Positions 26,570-35,805 of a stretch of DNA of 64,000 bases are shown here, piece after piece. Source of the stretch: Hyphomicrobiales bacterium (GTDB taxonomy: Bacteria > Pseudomonadota > Alphaproteobacteria > Rhizobiales > Rhizobiaceae); assembly GCA_900473205.1 (NCBI GenBank), contig UCLB01000009.1, forward strand, positions 62,001 to 126,000. Direction: 5' to 3'. The first letter of the stretch is position 1. Each line of letters opens with the position of its first letter. A program made the position numbers and the translations under genes. Below the pieces are notes generated by a model. That model did not search any database. It worked only from the letters and a program-made list of their open reading frames with translations, and was not told the DNA's origin.

Positions 26570-27601
26570 CTAAAAATCAATTTGCACTTTCATCGAGCGG
26601 CTTCTGTCACCTGCAACTTCGAATGCTGTTACGGCATCATTGAGAGGAAAGGTTCCGGTGAGCAATGGTTTGAGATCGACGCGACGTTTGCCGATGAGAT
26701 CAACGGCCAGACCGAATTCTTCATGAAAGCGGAATGTGCCCTTCATTTCGATCTCTTTAGCGACAACCATATTTTGCGGGATAGACACGTCGCCTCCGAG
26801 ACCCAGTTGGACAACGGTCGATCGCGGTCGCAAAACCTCTAGCCCCGACCGTACTGCACGCTCGTTTCCGGATGCCTCGAACTGGACATCGAAATATCCT
26901 TTATTCGCTGAATAGGCAGAAAGATCTTCTGGGTTCTCCGCGACATTGATCACTCGATCTGCCCCGACCTCCAATGCCTTCTTCAAGACTGCATCCATGA
27001 CATCCGTCGCCACGATTTCCCGAGCGCCATGGGCACGTGCGGCGATGATGGCGAGCGCACCGATCGGACCGCATCCCGTCACTAGAACCCGCTTGTCAGC
27101 GAGACTGCCGACCCGATTGACCGCATGAAGTGTCACCGCGAATGGCTCGGCCATGGCGGCTTCATTGATAGATACGCCATCCGCCACCTTGTGGCATTGC
27201 CAGACCTCAGCCACCAGCCTTTCACGGAACGCGCCCTGAATGTGCGGCATCGGCATGGCCGATCCATAAAAGCGCATGTTCAAGCAATGATTCTGCTGAC
27301 CCTTCAGGCAATATTCACAGGCATTGCAGGGGCGGCTGGGCGATACCGCGACCCGGTCACCGACAGCGAGGTTTGAAACGCCTGCGCCCAGTGCCCGGAT
27401 TGTTCCAGCAACCTCATGTCCCAAGATCATTGGCTCACGAAGGCGAACGGTGCCGAAACCGCCGTGATTGTAGTAATGCAGATCGGAGCCGCAGATGCCA
27501 CCGGCTTCGATCGCGACCTCGACCTGCCCTGCAGCGAGGCTTTCGGTTTCCCGCTCTTCGATCCGCAGGTCTTTGGCTGAATGAATGACGACGGCTTTCA
27601 T
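26570..27601 (-). CDS. idnD: zinc-type alcohol dehydrogenase, probable L-idonate 5-dehydrogenase
   Basis: A 343-residue medium-chain dehydrogenase that would oxidise L-idonate to 5-ketogluconate with NAD(P)+. Catalytic zinc ligands are in GGICGSDLHYY and GHEVAG; the structural-zinc cysteines are in CNACEYCLKGQQNHC; the cofactor loop is VTGCGPIGALAIIAA. The ATG at 27601 gives MKAVVIHSAKDLRIEE, the family N-terminus. It ends a minus-strand run with IdnO-, GntK- and 2-hydroxyacid dehydrogenase-type genes, which supports the idonate assignment over other polyol dehydrogenases. Confidence 0.82.
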   Translation of the reverse strand: MKAVVIHSAKDLRIEERETESLAAGQVEVAIEAGGICGSDLHYYNHGGFGTVRLREPMILGHEVAGTIRALGAGVSNLAVGDRVAVSPSRPCNACEYCLKGQQNHCLNMRFYGSAMPMPHIQGAFRERLVAEVWQCHKVADGVSINEAAMAEPFAVTLHAVNRVGSLADKRVLVTGCGPIGALAIIAARAHGAREIVATDVMDAVLKKALEVGADRVINVAENPEDLSAYSANKGYFDVQFEASGNERAVRSGLEVLRPRSTVVQLGLGGDVSIPQNMVVAKEIEMKGTFRFHEEFGLAVDLIGKRRVDLKPLLTGTFPLNDAVTAFEVAGDRSRSMKVQIDF

Positions 27602-27611
27602 GGAGCTATCC

Positions 27612-28556
27612 TTACAGTACAGGGGTTGGCAGGGCCACGCCCTCGAAATGGGCGGCGAGATTGTCTCGCACAAGCTTGCCCATGGCTTTGCGGGTCTCGA
27701 TCGTGCCGGAGGCGTGATGGGGCTGCACAAGCACGTTGTGAAGTTCCAGAAAACGCGGATTGAGTTTCGGCTCACCCTCGAACACATCGAGTGCCGCCGA
27801 GCCCACCGCACCGGTTTCCAATGCAGTCAGCAATGCTTCCTCATCGATGTTGGATGCACGCGAGATGTTGATCAGCATGCCCTCGGGTCCCAAAGCCTCG
27901 ATGACGTCTTTGGAGACGAGATGTTTCGTGGCAGCCGACGCGGCGAGTGTGACAAACAGGAAATCCGCGTGCCGCGCAAGCTCGATGGGATCGGCGATGA
28001 ACGTCATGCCATCCGCATATGGCTTGGCATCGACATCGCTGTAGGCGATATCCATATCGAAACCCTTGAGGCGCTTGGCGACTTCGAAACCGATGCGACC
28101 GAGACCAAGTACGCCGGCTTTTCGCCCCCATACCCTGCGTTTTAGCGGGTAGAGGCCCTTCTCTCGCCAGCTCCCATCCTTCACCCATATTTCTGCGCCA
28201 ATAATGCCGCGCGACTGGGCGAGCATCATGCCGATACCGAGATCGGCTACGTCGTTGGTCAGCACATCCGGTGTGTTCGTCACACGGATGCCGCGTTCAC
28301 GGCAAGCCTGAAGATCGACCGCGTCATAACCGACCCCATAAACAGAGACGATTTCGAGCTTTGGAAGCTTATTGATCAGTTCAGCGGACGCGCCGAGTTC
28401 GCCGCGAGTCGCGATTGCACGAATTTGAGGGCCATGCATTTCAAGAAATACATGCTTTTCAGCGGCCTCATAAAGCTTGCGAACGTCGTATTGCGCTTCC
28501 AGTTCGACAAGGTCCCATTCTGGGTACGGACCGACGAGCAGAATTTCCGGTTTCAT
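27612..28556 (-). CDS. D-isomer 2-hydroxyacid dehydrogenase (2-ketogluconate/hydroxypyruvate reductase-like)
   Basis: A 314-residue NAD(P)H-dependent reductase. The Rossmann loop is GVLGLGRIGFEVAKRL, and catalytic residues lie in NISRASNIDE (Arg), the Glu of EGEP and HHASGT (His). Start at 28556 is supported by GGAGG 8 nt upstream. In this cluster it likely reduces 2-ketogluconate or a related ketoaldonate so that both 2- and 5-keto acids reach gluconate. Confidence 0.85.
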   Translation of the reverse strand: MKPEILLVGPYPEWDLVELEAQYDVRKLYEAAEKHVFLEMHGPQIRAIATRGELGASAELINKLPKLEIVSVYGVGYDAVDLQACRERGIRVTNTPDVLTNDVADLGIGMMLAQSRGIIGAEIWVKDGSWREKGLYPLKRRVWGRKAGVLGLGRIGFEVAKRLKGFDMDIAYSDVDAKPYADGMTFIADPIELARHADFLFVTLAASAATKHLVSKDVIEALGPEGMLINISRASNIDEEALLTALETGAVGSAALDVFEGEPKLNPRFLELHNVLVQPHHASGTIETRKAMGKLVRDNLAAHFEGVALPTPVL

Positions 28557-28581
28557 CACCGTTTCCTCCATGACAATCTTA

Positions 28582-29142
28582 TTAATTTTCTGTTGCTGCC
28601 GCAAAACCGATCGCAGCGATGCGACTGATCGCCTCTGAAACAATTCGCTCGACAGGCTGATCGATCTCGACAGTGACGACATCCGGCTCGCCGACAGGAA
28701 TTTCCAGCGTTGCCAACTGGCTTTCAAGCAAAGACAGCGGCATATAGTGACCGTCCCTCGCCGCCATCCTTGAGACCAGCGTAGAACGCGAGCCATTCAA
28801 GAAAACGAATATCAGCGACCGCCCTGCTTTTGCCCGCAAGAGATCACGATAGGATCGCTTGAGAGACGAGCAGGATATTACCGTGTTTCCTTCTTGGCTC
28901 AGTTCGGCACCAAGCGCTTCAAGCCAATGCCACCGATCTGCATCGACCAACGCGATGCCGTTGCGCATCTTTTCCACATTTTCGGTTGGATGACGGCTAT
29001 CGCCTTCAATGAAACGATAGCCGAGAATGGAGGCCAACTGCTGGCCAACGGACGACTTGCCGCATCCCGAGACACCCATCACCACAATGGGTCCCCGAGC
29101 TCCATTCAGCTTAGAGGGAAACTGTAATGCCACCGTCGACAT
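28582..29142 (-). CDS. gntK: gluconokinase
   Basis: A 186-residue P-loop kinase that phosphorylates D-gluconate to 6-phosphogluconate for the Entner-Doudoroff or pentose phosphate route. Walker A is MGVSGCGKSSVGQQL; FIEGDSRHPTENVEKM, DADRWHWLEAL and SCSSLKRSYRDLLR are family hallmarks. The start overlaps the end of the idnO-like gene by 32 bp; the N-terminal MSTVALQ is compatible with other gluconokinases. Confidence 0.92.
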   Translation of the reverse strand: MSTVALQFPSKLNGARGPIVVMGVSGCGKSSVGQQLASILGYRFIEGDSRHPTENVEKMRNGIALVDADRWHWLEALGAELSQEGNTVISCSSLKRSYRDLLRAKAGRSLIFVFLNGSRSTLVSRMAARDGHYMPLSLLESQLATLEIPVGEPDVVTVEIDQPVERIVSEAISRIAAIGFAAATEN

Positions 29143-29881
29143 AGAGCGTATGACCGTTCACGAAAGAGGAAGCTTTACCGGACAGGAAGACAGCAGCGCC
29201 GACAAGTTCATCGACATTGCCCCATCGGGCAGCGGGCGTGCGCTTCTCAAGCCAGGATGAAAACTCTTCGCTATCAACGAGCGCCTGATTGAGCGGCGTT
29301 TTGAAATAACCAGGAGCGATCGCATTCACTTGAAGGCCGTGTTTTGCCCAGTCGGTGCACATGCCCCTCGTCAGGTTCTTCACCGCACCCTTGGTCGCGG
29401 TGTAGGGTGCGATACCCGGACGGGCGAGTTCGCTTTGCACGGATGCAACATTGATGATCTTGCCGCGCCCGCGCTTAATCATATGCCTCGCAACTGCCTT
29501 GCCAACGTAAAAGACGCTCGAAATATTGGTTTTCAGCAGTTGGTCCCAGCGATCCGCTGGAAAATCTTCAAGTGCGGTACGAAACTGCATGCCGGCGTTG
29601 TTGATGAGAATGTCGATAGGGCCCGCATCTTGCTCGATGGATGCGACACCGCGGTTAACGGCTTCCTCATCGGTCACGTCGAAATCTGCGGTTTCGACAG
29701 AAACGCCTGTTTCCGTTTTCAGAGCTGCCGCTGCTTCGGCGAGTTTGACCGTGTCGCGACCATTCAGAACCACCGACGCGCCGTGGTCGATCATTCCTTT
29801 GGCGAGCGCCAGCCCGATCCCCTGCGAAGAACCCGTGATCAGGACACGTGAACCGGAAAGGTCAAAAAGTGGAAAAGTCAT
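29111..29881 (-). CDS. idnO: SDR oxidoreductase, gluconate 5-dehydrogenase (5-ketogluconate reductase)
   Basis: A 256-residue short-chain dehydrogenase. The cofactor motif is TGSSQGIGLALAKG, the NNAG motif is present, and the catalytic Ser-Tyr-Lys is in VASVQSELARPGIAPYTATK. It ends with VNGHTLYVDGGITVSL. It would reduce 5-ketogluconate to gluconate, feeding the kinase downstream. A terminator-like hairpin separates it from the RraA-like gene upstream. Confidence 0.85.
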   Translation of the reverse strand: MTFPLFDLSGSRVLITGSSQGIGLALAKGMIDHGASVVLNGRDTVKLAEAAAALKTETGVSVETADFDVTDEEAVNRGVASIEQDAGPIDILINNAGMQFRTALEDFPADRWDQLLKTNISSVFYVGKAVARHMIKRGRGKIINVASVQSELARPGIAPYTATKGAVKNLTRGMCTDWAKHGLQVNAIAPGYFKTPLNQALVDSEEFSSWLEKRTPAARWGNVDELVGAAVFLSGKASSFVNGHTLYVDGGITVSL

Positions 29882-29920
29882 CGGAACCTCGTTCCCTCAA
29901 CAACGGACTGCATGAGCAAA

Positions 29921-29944
29921 ACGGCGTAAAGAGCGTTACGCCGT
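29921..29944 (-). terminator. terminator-like hairpin between rraA-like gene and idnO
   Basis: ACGGCGTAA and TTACGCCGT pair perfectly over 9 bp around a 6-nt loop; on the minus strand the stem is followed by TTTTGC. It probably limits read-through from the importer operon into the idn genes. Confidence 0.65.
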
Positions 29945-29995
29945 TCGGGTGGGAGAGCACGAAACGCCTCATGCATTTCATGCAGTTCTTGAAGA

Positions 29996-30670
29996 TCAGA
30001 TATCGATAACGAGACCTTTTGCCTTCAAAACAGGCTCCAGATTGCTAACTTCGATAACCGATTTGCCCTGCTTGTAGGCGTCGATATAACCTGCTTCGGC
30101 GTCTTCACGGATTTGAGAAAGTCTAGCCGACTCTTGCGCATCTTCCCGACGCACGACCACGAGCCCATCTGCGTCCCCGACGATGATGTCACCGGGATTA
30201 ATGATCTCACCACCAACGATGATGCTGTCGTTGACCGCCGCGATCGTTTCCTTGACCGTACCCTTGATGCAGACGCTGAGCGAAAACACAGGGAAACCGA
30301 GGTCTCTCAACTGTAGCGTGTCACGTACGCCTGTGTCCGTGACCAGACCGCCGATGCCCTTGGCGAGGCAAGCATTGGCCAGCACGTCACCGAAGGAGCC
30401 AGCTTCCTCGTACTCACCGGCGGAAACGACGATGATGTCACCGGGCTTGGCGTAGTTGATCGCCAGTTGCAGCATAATGTTGTCGCGCGGCGCGCACTTG
30501 ACCGTGAATGCAGGGCCACACAGTTTCATCCGGTAATCAACCGGCTTAAGACGGGAGGAAAGTGCACCTTTACGGCCCTGTGCCTCGTGAATGGTGGCTG
30601 GTGAAAACTTCGAAAGCGCGTCGATCTCTGCCTTGCTCGGCCGTTCTGCGATATCTTTAATGTGGATCAT
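29996..30670 (-). CDS. RraA-like / 4-hydroxy-4-methyl-2-oxoglutarate aldolase family protein
   Basis: A 224-residue member of the family that joins RNase E inhibitor RraA and HMG/CHA aldolase. The aldolase-type residues are in GSFGDVLANACLAKGIGGLV and TDTGVRD (Arg and Asp binding metal and substrate), and DADGLVVV closes the core. Its place in a catabolic operon makes an aldolase or decarboxylase role likelier than RNase regulation. GGGAGG upstream supports the start. Confidence 0.83.
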   Translation of the reverse strand: MIHIKDIAERPSKAEIDALSKFSPATIHEAQGRKGALSSRLKPVDYRMKLCGPAFTVKCAPRDNIMLQLAINYAKPGDIIVVSAGEYEEAGSFGDVLANACLAKGIGGLVTDTGVRDTLQLRDLGFPVFSLSVCIKGTVKETIAAVNDSIIVGGEIINPGDIIVGDADGLVVVRREDAQESARLSQIREDAEAGYIDAYKQGKSVIEVSNLEPVLKAKGLVIDI

Positions 30671-30693
30671 AAAAACCTCCCATGGTAAGGACG

Positions 30694-30714
30694 GCGGCGG
30701 GAGCGTCCCGCCGC
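30694..30714. terminator. strong hairpin downstream of the binding-protein gene
   Basis: GCGGCGGGA and TCCCGCCGC form a perfect 9-bp stem with a 3-nt loop; TTTTATT follows on the plus strand. On the transcribed minus strand it would mainly protect the 3' end of the binding-protein mRNA and attenuate the downstream gene. Confidence 0.6.
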
Positions 30715-30771
30715 TTTTATTGAGTTTAAGTGCTGTGGTTCAGATTGTGGCCGTGGCTTTGCCCGGCAGCA

Positions 30772-31608
30772 TCAGGGAATCGGGTCGAACTTCAGCTCGG
30801 ACAGCGGAACGACTTTGTCGGTACGGGACATCTTGTACTCGGTGTTCGGTCCGAGCCACTTGTCCCAAATCTTGTTGATCTCGCCGTCGGAATCCAGCTT
30901 GCGAAGGACTTCGTTGATCTTTGCCGTCAGCTTAGGATTATCCTTTGCCATGCCGATGCCGATTGGCTGATACAGCATCGGCTCCTCGATCATCCGCATT
31001 GGTTTACCCTTGGTCTTGGATTCGTTGACGAACTTCGTCGTCGTCATCGTGTTGGCGACCATACCACGCGCCTTGCCCTGCTGAACGGCGAGATAGGCGG
31101 ACGCCGTATCCTGGAATGTCAGCGGGTCGGACTTGTTGAGCTTGATCGACATTTCAGAGGTCGAACCCTTGGTGGAGGCAACACGCTGGCCTTCATAATC
31201 GGCCTTCTTCTTGCCAGCATCGTCCATAGGAACGATCAGCATTTCCTTGGCGAGATAATAGGGATCGCTGAACTGGATCTGCTCGGCGCGGCTCTGCGTA
31301 TAGGCGAGATTGGCAACGGTGATATCGACGCGGCCGAGCTTGACTTCAGGCACGCGGGCTTCGACCGAAACCGGCTTGACTTCGGCCTTCACGCCCAGTT
31401 CCTTGGCGATGGCGTTGCACAGATCGACGTCGAAGCCAGCCATTTCGCGGGTTTTCGGATCTGGTGCGGCAAAGGGGACGACGTCCGCGAAGGTCGCGCA
31501 ACGCAGCACCTTGTTGTTCATGATCGTGTCCAACTGATCGGCAGCCGCTGGCGAGGCAAGCGCTGTAGAGGCAAGGATCGCCGTCAGTGTCAGGGATTTC
31601 CAGTTCAT
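30772..31608 (-). CDS. amino-acid-type ABC substrate-binding protein
   Basis: A 278-residue periplasmic family-3 receptor. Signal peptide MNWKSLTLTAILASTALASPAAA, then VLRCATFADVVPFAAPDPKT, MAGFDVDLCNAIAKELG and GRVDITVANLAYTQSRAEQI. The ligand may be an aldonate-amino compound or an acidic amino acid; the idn genes downstream do not settle this. A stable hairpin follows the gene, which usually raises receptor levels over transporter levels. Confidence 0.87.
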   Translation of the reverse strand: MNWKSLTLTAILASTALASPAAADQLDTIMNNKVLRCATFADVVPFAAPDPKTREMAGFDVDLCNAIAKELGVKAEVKPVSVEARVPEVKLGRVDITVANLAYTQSRAEQIQFSDPYYLAKEMLIVPMDDAGKKKADYEGQRVASTKGSTSEMSIKLNKSDPLTFQDTASAYLAVQQGKARGMVANTMTTTKFVNESKTKGKPMRMIEEPMLYQPIGIGMAKDNPKLTAKINEVLRKLDSDGEINKIWDKWLGPNTEYKMSRTDKVVPLSELKFDPIP

Positions 31609-31640
31609 TTCTTGTTCTCCTCTTATGATTTTGCTTGGTA

Positions 31641-32396
31641 TCAGTGGCGCAGATCGGACAGGAACCGCTGCGCGCGCGGATGGCGGGGGGTTTTGAAAAA
31701 CTCTTCTGGCGTCGCTTTTTCAAGAATTTCACCGGCGTCGATGAACCAGATGCGATCGGCAACTTCACGGGCGAATCCCATTTCATGTGTGACGCACAGC
31801 ATGGTCATGCCTTCTGAGGCCAGCCCCTTCATCACGGCCAGCACTTCGCCGACCATTTCGGGGTCGAGTGCGCTCGTCGGCTCATCGAACAGCATGACGG
31901 GTGGCTCCATGGCAAGCGCGCGTGCAATCGCGACTCGCTGCTGCTGACCACCAGACAACTGACCCGGATAGGCGCCCGCCTTGTCAGACAGCCCCACCCG
32001 GTCGAGCAGCTTTGTTGCCTTTTCCTGCGCCGCCGCCGGTGAAACGCCTTTGACACGGATTGGCGAGATCGTAACGTTCTCTAAAACCGATAGATGCGGG
32101 AACAGATTGAAACTCTGAAAAACGAAACCGACGCGGCTGCGCAGAAGGTTGAGTTCCCTCGTCTTCGTCGCTGCGTGAATGTCCTGACCGTCAAGAGTGA
32201 TGGACCCGCTGTTAATCGCCTCAAGCCGGTTGACAGTGCGGATGAGCGTGGATTTGCCCGAGCCGGAGGGCCCGCAAATGACGACCACCTCTCCGCGCGC
32301 GACTTCCGCGTCCACATTCTTCAAAACCTGATAGTCGCCATAGCTCTTGCAGACATTCGAAATACGGATTGTCTGTTCTGTCGAAGATACTGTCAT
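31641..32396 (-). CDS. amino-acid-type ABC ATP-binding protein (GlnQ-like)
   Basis: A 251-residue ATPase with Walker [10 protein letters not shown], signature [16 protein letters not shown] and Walker [21 protein letters not shown], the pattern of polar amino-acid importers. It overlaps the permease gene upstream by 4 bp and serves the two permeases encoded at 32393-33855. Confidence 0.92.
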   Translation of the reverse strand: MTVSSTEQTIRISNVCKSYGDYQVLKNVDAEVARGEVVVICGPSGSGKSTLIRTVNRLEAINSGSITLDGQDIHAATKTRELNLLRSRVGFVFQSFNLFPHLSVLENVTISPIRVKGVSPAAAQEKATKLLDRVGLSDKAGAYPGQLSGGQQQRVAIARALAMEPPVMLFDEPTSALDPEMVGEVLAVMKGLASEGMTMLCVTHEMGFAREVADRIWFIDAGEILEKATPEEFFKTPRHPRAQRFLSDLRH

Positions 32397-33151
32397 GGCT
32401 GCTCCGTTAAGATTTTTGCCTGCGCCAAGGCTGCCTGCTGCGGGCGAGCGACCACGCCTGCGCGACGCTTTGCAATGCGGCGCTCGACTGTGTTGGCGAG
32501 ATAGGTCAGGCTCCAGCAGATGGCGTAATAGACGATGGCCAGAATGAGGAAGACCTGGAAAGGCTGCGTCAGAAGCTGGTTGTTGACCTGGCTTGCCGCA
32601 AAGGTCAGGTCCGGCACATTGATGACATAACCGAGCGTGGTGTCCTTGATCGTAGCGACGAAGGTCGAAATCATGCTGGGGATCATATTGTAAAGTGCCT
32701 GCGGCAGGATGATGAAGCGCATGGCACCCAGATAGCTGTGACCAAGTGCCCTTGCGGCATCCATCTGTCCGACACCGAGGGCAACGATACCACCTCTGAC
32801 GACTTCACTGAGAAACGCGCCCTGATAGACCACCAGCGTTGCCAGCATGATGGCAAAACTCGGCACATCCGCACCTGTCCAGAGCGGGATCAGGAAATAG
32901 GCCCACAAGATGAGCATGAGCAGTGGCACACCGCGCGTGACATAAACCAACACGGTCGCTGGCAAGCGCAAGACCCGCCACTTGGATAAGCGCGCCAGCG
33001 CCATGAGAATGCTGACTGGGAAAGCCAGCAGGATGGCAAGCGCTGAAAGAATGATGGTGTTCGCCAGACCGCCAAGCGGGCCGTTTGGATACTGGCCGAT
33101 CAACAGCAGCAGCCAGTTGTCCTGAACGATGGTGATCATCTCGCCGATCAT
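32393..33151 (-). CDS. amino-acid-type ABC permease
   Basis: A 252-residue HisM/GltK-like permease. [20 protein letters not shown] and the EAA-like loop [20 protein letters not shown] are visible. The ATG at 33151 overlaps the stop of the preceding permease (ATGA) and has GGAGG 6 nt upstream, so the longer open frame is not used. Confidence 0.88.
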   Translation of the reverse strand: MIGEMITIVQDNWLLLLIGQYPNGPLGGLANTIILSALAILLAFPVSILMALARLSKWRVLRLPATVLVYVTRGVPLLMLILWAYFLIPLWTGADVPSFAIMLATLVVYQGAFLSEVVRGGIVALGVGQMDAARALGHSYLGAMRFIILPQALYNMIPSMISTFVATIKDTTLGYVINVPDLTFAASQVNNQLLTQPFQVFLILAIVYYAICWSLTYLANTVERRIAKRRAGVVARPQQAALAQAKILTEQP

Positions 33152-33855
33152 GCGCGCGCCCTCCATACTGGATCGAGGCGCATCGACAGATAGGAACCGG
33201 CCCCCATGATCAGCAGGGAGAAGAACAGATAGAGGACGGTGCCGACCATATAGATCTCAAAGGTCTGGAAGCTGAGATTTTCGATTTCCTTGATCGCATG
33301 CGTCAGTTCGGACGCGCCAATGACGAGCGCCAGACTGCTGTTCTTGAACAGAGACACACTGTGATTTATGAGCGGAGGAAGAGCATTTCGCACGCCCTGC
33401 GGCATGATGATGAAGCGCATGGCCGAAATATATCCGTGACCCAAGGCCTTGGCGGCTTCCATCTGACCCGAGCTAACCGAGCGGAGACCGGAGCGTAAAT
33501 CTTCACTGAAATAGGCGGCTTGGCAAAGGCCCAGCCCCACAACGGCGAAAATGGCTTCGGCATTGTGGTCGGTCAGCCAATTCGTCAGGCCAGAGGGCAG
33601 CAGCGTGAAGATGCCGAAATACCAAAGCATCAATTGCACCAACGTCGGAACATTGCGATGGTAGGAGACGTATGCAGCGACAACGCGGTCTCCGAAGCGG
33701 AAGGGTGAAAACCGGATGCAGAGCAAGATGAGTGCCAGCGACATCGCCAGCGACCACGACCCGAGGAAGATGACGAATGTCATCTCGATGCCGTGGATAA
33801 GCATCCCAATGTATTCCTGATTGCTCAAGATCGCCCAGAGGTCAAAGCCCTTCAC
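33148..33855 (-). CDS. amino-acid-type ABC permease
   Basis: A 235-residue permease with EAAKALGHGYISAMRFIIMP as its EAA loop and about five helices. It forms a heterodimer with the permease encoded immediately downstream. It overlaps the SDR gene upstream by 4 bp, placing that SDR at the head of the operon. Confidence 0.88.
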   Translation of the reverse strand: MKGFDLWAILSNQEYIGMLIHGIEMTFVIFLGSWSLAMSLALILLCIRFSPFRFGDRVVAAYVSYHRNVPTLVQLMLWYFGIFTLLPSGLTNWLTDHNAEAIFAVVGLGLCQAAYFSEDLRSGLRSVSSGQMEAAKALGHGYISAMRFIIMPQGVRNALPPLINHSVSLFKNSSLALVIGASELTHAIKEIENLSFQTFEIYMVGTVLYLFFSLLIMGAGSYLSMRLDPVWRARA

Positions 33856-34631
33856 GGCTTTAGCTCCTGCAATGCACCAGCATCGCCTGCAGCCTGCGGT
33901 CTGGCCGTTTGCAGACCACCCATCACCTGAAGCGTCGGGGTGATTTCCATATGTCCGATATTGACCGCAATCGGTGCGGCAATGGCAAAAGCGATGGCAT
34001 CGGCAATATCTTCAGCCTTCGGCAACTCGAAGCCATCGATAAAGCGCTCACGTATGCTCGGATCATTGCCGTGGACATGGTTGAAAATATCGGTGGCCAC
34101 ACGACCCGGGCAGATTTCCGTGACGCGAACACGCTTGCCGAACGCATCCAGCCGCAGCTGGTTCGACAGCATGGCAACGCCAGCCTTGACGGCATGGTAC
34201 GTGGAGTTTCCGCCGAAATTGTAATTCCCGGCAATGGAGGAGATGTTGATGACGTGTCCGCGGTCACGCTCCACCATGCCCGGCACGATAAGACGGCAGA
34301 TATGAAGGACGGCGCGCAGGTTCACATCGACAAGGAGATCGATGTCATCTGCATCGGCCTGCAGGAATTTCTTCGGGCGATCCACACCGGCATTGTTGAC
34401 GAGAATGTCGAACTGCACCTGGTTTGCGAGATCGGCGATGGCGGCGCGATCCGTGACATCGATGACGTGAGCGATGCAGCCTGTGCGCTGCGCCAATTGG
34501 TCCAATGCCTCGGCACTACGGGCGATTGCGTGGACTTCGATGTTTTCGCGGCGAAACCTCTCCACGATGGCGGCGCCGATACCGGACGATGCGCCGGTGA
34601 CCAATGCGGTCTTGTAATCGGAGAATGGCAT
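33852..34631 (-). CDS. SDR family oxidoreductase
   Basis: A 259-residue classical short-chain dehydrogenase (YdfG-like): TGASSGIGAAIVERF binds NAD(P), NNAGVDRPK follows, and the active site is ISSIAGNYNFGGNSTYHAVK (Ser, Tyr, Lys). AAGGGG precedes the start. It heads the importer operon and probably oxidises the imported hydroxy acid first. It is distinct in sequence from the idnO-like SDR at 29111. Confidence 0.85.
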   Translation of the reverse strand: MPFSDYKTALVTGASSGIGAAIVERFRRENIEVHAIARSAEALDQLAQRTGCIAHVIDVTDRAAIADLANQVQFDILVNNAGVDRPKKFLQADADDIDLLVDVNLRAVLHICRLIVPGMVERDRGHVINISSIAGNYNFGGNSTYHAVKAGVAMLSNQLRLDAFGKRVRVTEICPGRVATDIFNHVHGNDPSIRERFIDGFELPKAEDIADAIAFAIAAPIAVNIGHMEITPTLQVMGGLQTARPQAAGDAGALQELKP

Positions 34632-34691
34632 TGTGATCCCCTTATTGTTGCCATGGAGCTTAGCGAAGCTTTTCTCGCTTGCCTAAGACCG

Positions 34692-34708
34692 ATTACTTTT
34701 GAGGTAAT
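34692..34708. promoter_or_regulatory. candidate LysR box in the divergent promoter
   Basis: ATTAC-TTTTGAG-GTAAT is a perfect interrupted palindrome of the T-N11-A kind used by LysR regulators. It lies between the SDR/ABC operon and the LysR gene, 60 bp from the operon start. Confidence 0.55.
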
Positions 34709-34857
34709 AAGGAAGTTTTATGGAGCTTCAAAAGCTGTGTTTCACCGCTCTCATTCAGCCTTGAAATTACGTAAGCGCATGCGGCTAAACGACGATGCCG
34801 ATTGCAAAATGATCGCGAACGGATAAGCTCCGCCCATCACAAAGCAGTTTTACTGGC

Positions 34858-35763
34858 ATGGACATCAGGCGTTTTAAATCATTTACAGTCATCGTGGACA
34901 GTGGCAGCATTACCAGGGCCGCTGACATTTTGCATCTGGCACAGCCAGCACTCAGCCAGCAACTTGCCGCACTCGAAGAGCATTTCGGGCAAAAGCTTTT
35001 GATACGCAGCCAACAGGGCGTGACGATGACGGATGCGGGCCATGCGGTTTACAGGCACGCGCAGATCATTCTTCGGCAAATGGAGCAAGCGCAGGCAGAC
35101 GCATCGGCAGCCGGAAACTCTATCGCAGGACGCGTTTCCGTTGGTCTGGTGCCGTTCAGCAGTGCTGCGACACTTTCGGTCGATCTTCTCGCCGAGACGC
35201 GAAAGCGTCACCCGGGTATTCTAATCCATTTGACGGAAAGCGTCGGGCAGACCTATAGCCAGATGATCATGAACGGCCGCCTTGAATTGGCGCTGATCCA
35301 CGGCGTCGGTCCAATAAAGGGTGTGCGTTTCGAGCCTTTGCTCAGTGAAGAATTCTATCTGGTCGCACATCGAGATTTCGCCATCGAGGCTGATGTAAAA
35401 CCGGTGCCGATCGCTGCCCTTGATGGTCTTCCGATGCTGATGCCACCAGCTTATAACTTCGTTCGCCGGGCAGTCGATACGGCGTTCACCCGAAGCCGCA
35501 TCAATCTTAAAGTCGTCGCGGAAGTGGAAATCGTCAGAACGCTTGCCCGCGCAGTTGCGACTGGCCTTGGCGCAACCATTATGCCAAAGGCGATTGCTGA
35601 CCGCATCGTCTCCGAGAGCAAGGAACCCTTGATCTGCCGGCTCCTCTCTCCCCGTATCGAAGAGACTTTGTCACTCTGTACCTCTGACCAGAACTCGTTG
35701 TCGGAGCCTGCGTTTGCGGTCAAAGACATTCTGATCGAGCTGACTGAAAAGCTGAAGCTTTAA
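34858..35763 (+). CDS. LysR-family transcriptional regulator (Nac-like)
   Basis: A 301-residue LysR regulator. The N-terminal HTH is SITRAADILHLAQPALSQQL and the C-terminal part is a periplasmic-binding-like effector domain (VSVGLVPFSSAATLSVDLL). The N-terminus MDIRRFKSFTVIVDSGSI resembles the Nac/Cbl branch. It is transcribed away from the SDR/ABC/idn genes and most likely activates them in response to the imported acid. Confidence 0.88.
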   Translation: MDIRRFKSFTVIVDSGSITRAADILHLAQPALSQQLAALEEHFGQKLLIRSQQGVTMTDAGHAVYRHAQIILRQMEQAQADASAAGNSIAGRVSVGLVPFSSAATLSVDLLAETRKRHPGILIHLTESVGQTYSQMIMNGRLELALIHGVGPIKGVRFEPLLSEEFYLVAHRDFAIEADVKPVPIAALDGLPMLMPPAYNFVRRAVDTAFTRSRINLKVVAEVEIVRTLARAVATGLGATIMPKAIADRIVSESKEPLICRLLSPRIEETLSLCTSDQNSLSEPAFAVKDILIELTEKLKL

Positions 35764-35771
35764 GGGTTACC

Positions 35772-35789
35772 GGCCCGAAGGAGCGGGCC
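35772..35789. terminator. GC-rich hairpin between convergent genes
   Basis: GGCCCG and CGGGCC with a 6-nt loop lie 9 bp after the LysR stop and 17 bp after the end of the aminotransferase gene on the other strand. There is no T run, so it is a weak bidirectional terminator candidate. Confidence 0.45.
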
Positions 35790-35805
35790 ATGCACCGGAT
35801 AGAAA

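Noticed and set aside
30730-31947. A 405-codon plus-strand frame across the RraA-side hairpin and the amino-acid receptor gene
   Set aside because: It lies antisense to a clear binding-protein gene and ATPase gene, has no RBS and no recognisable domain.
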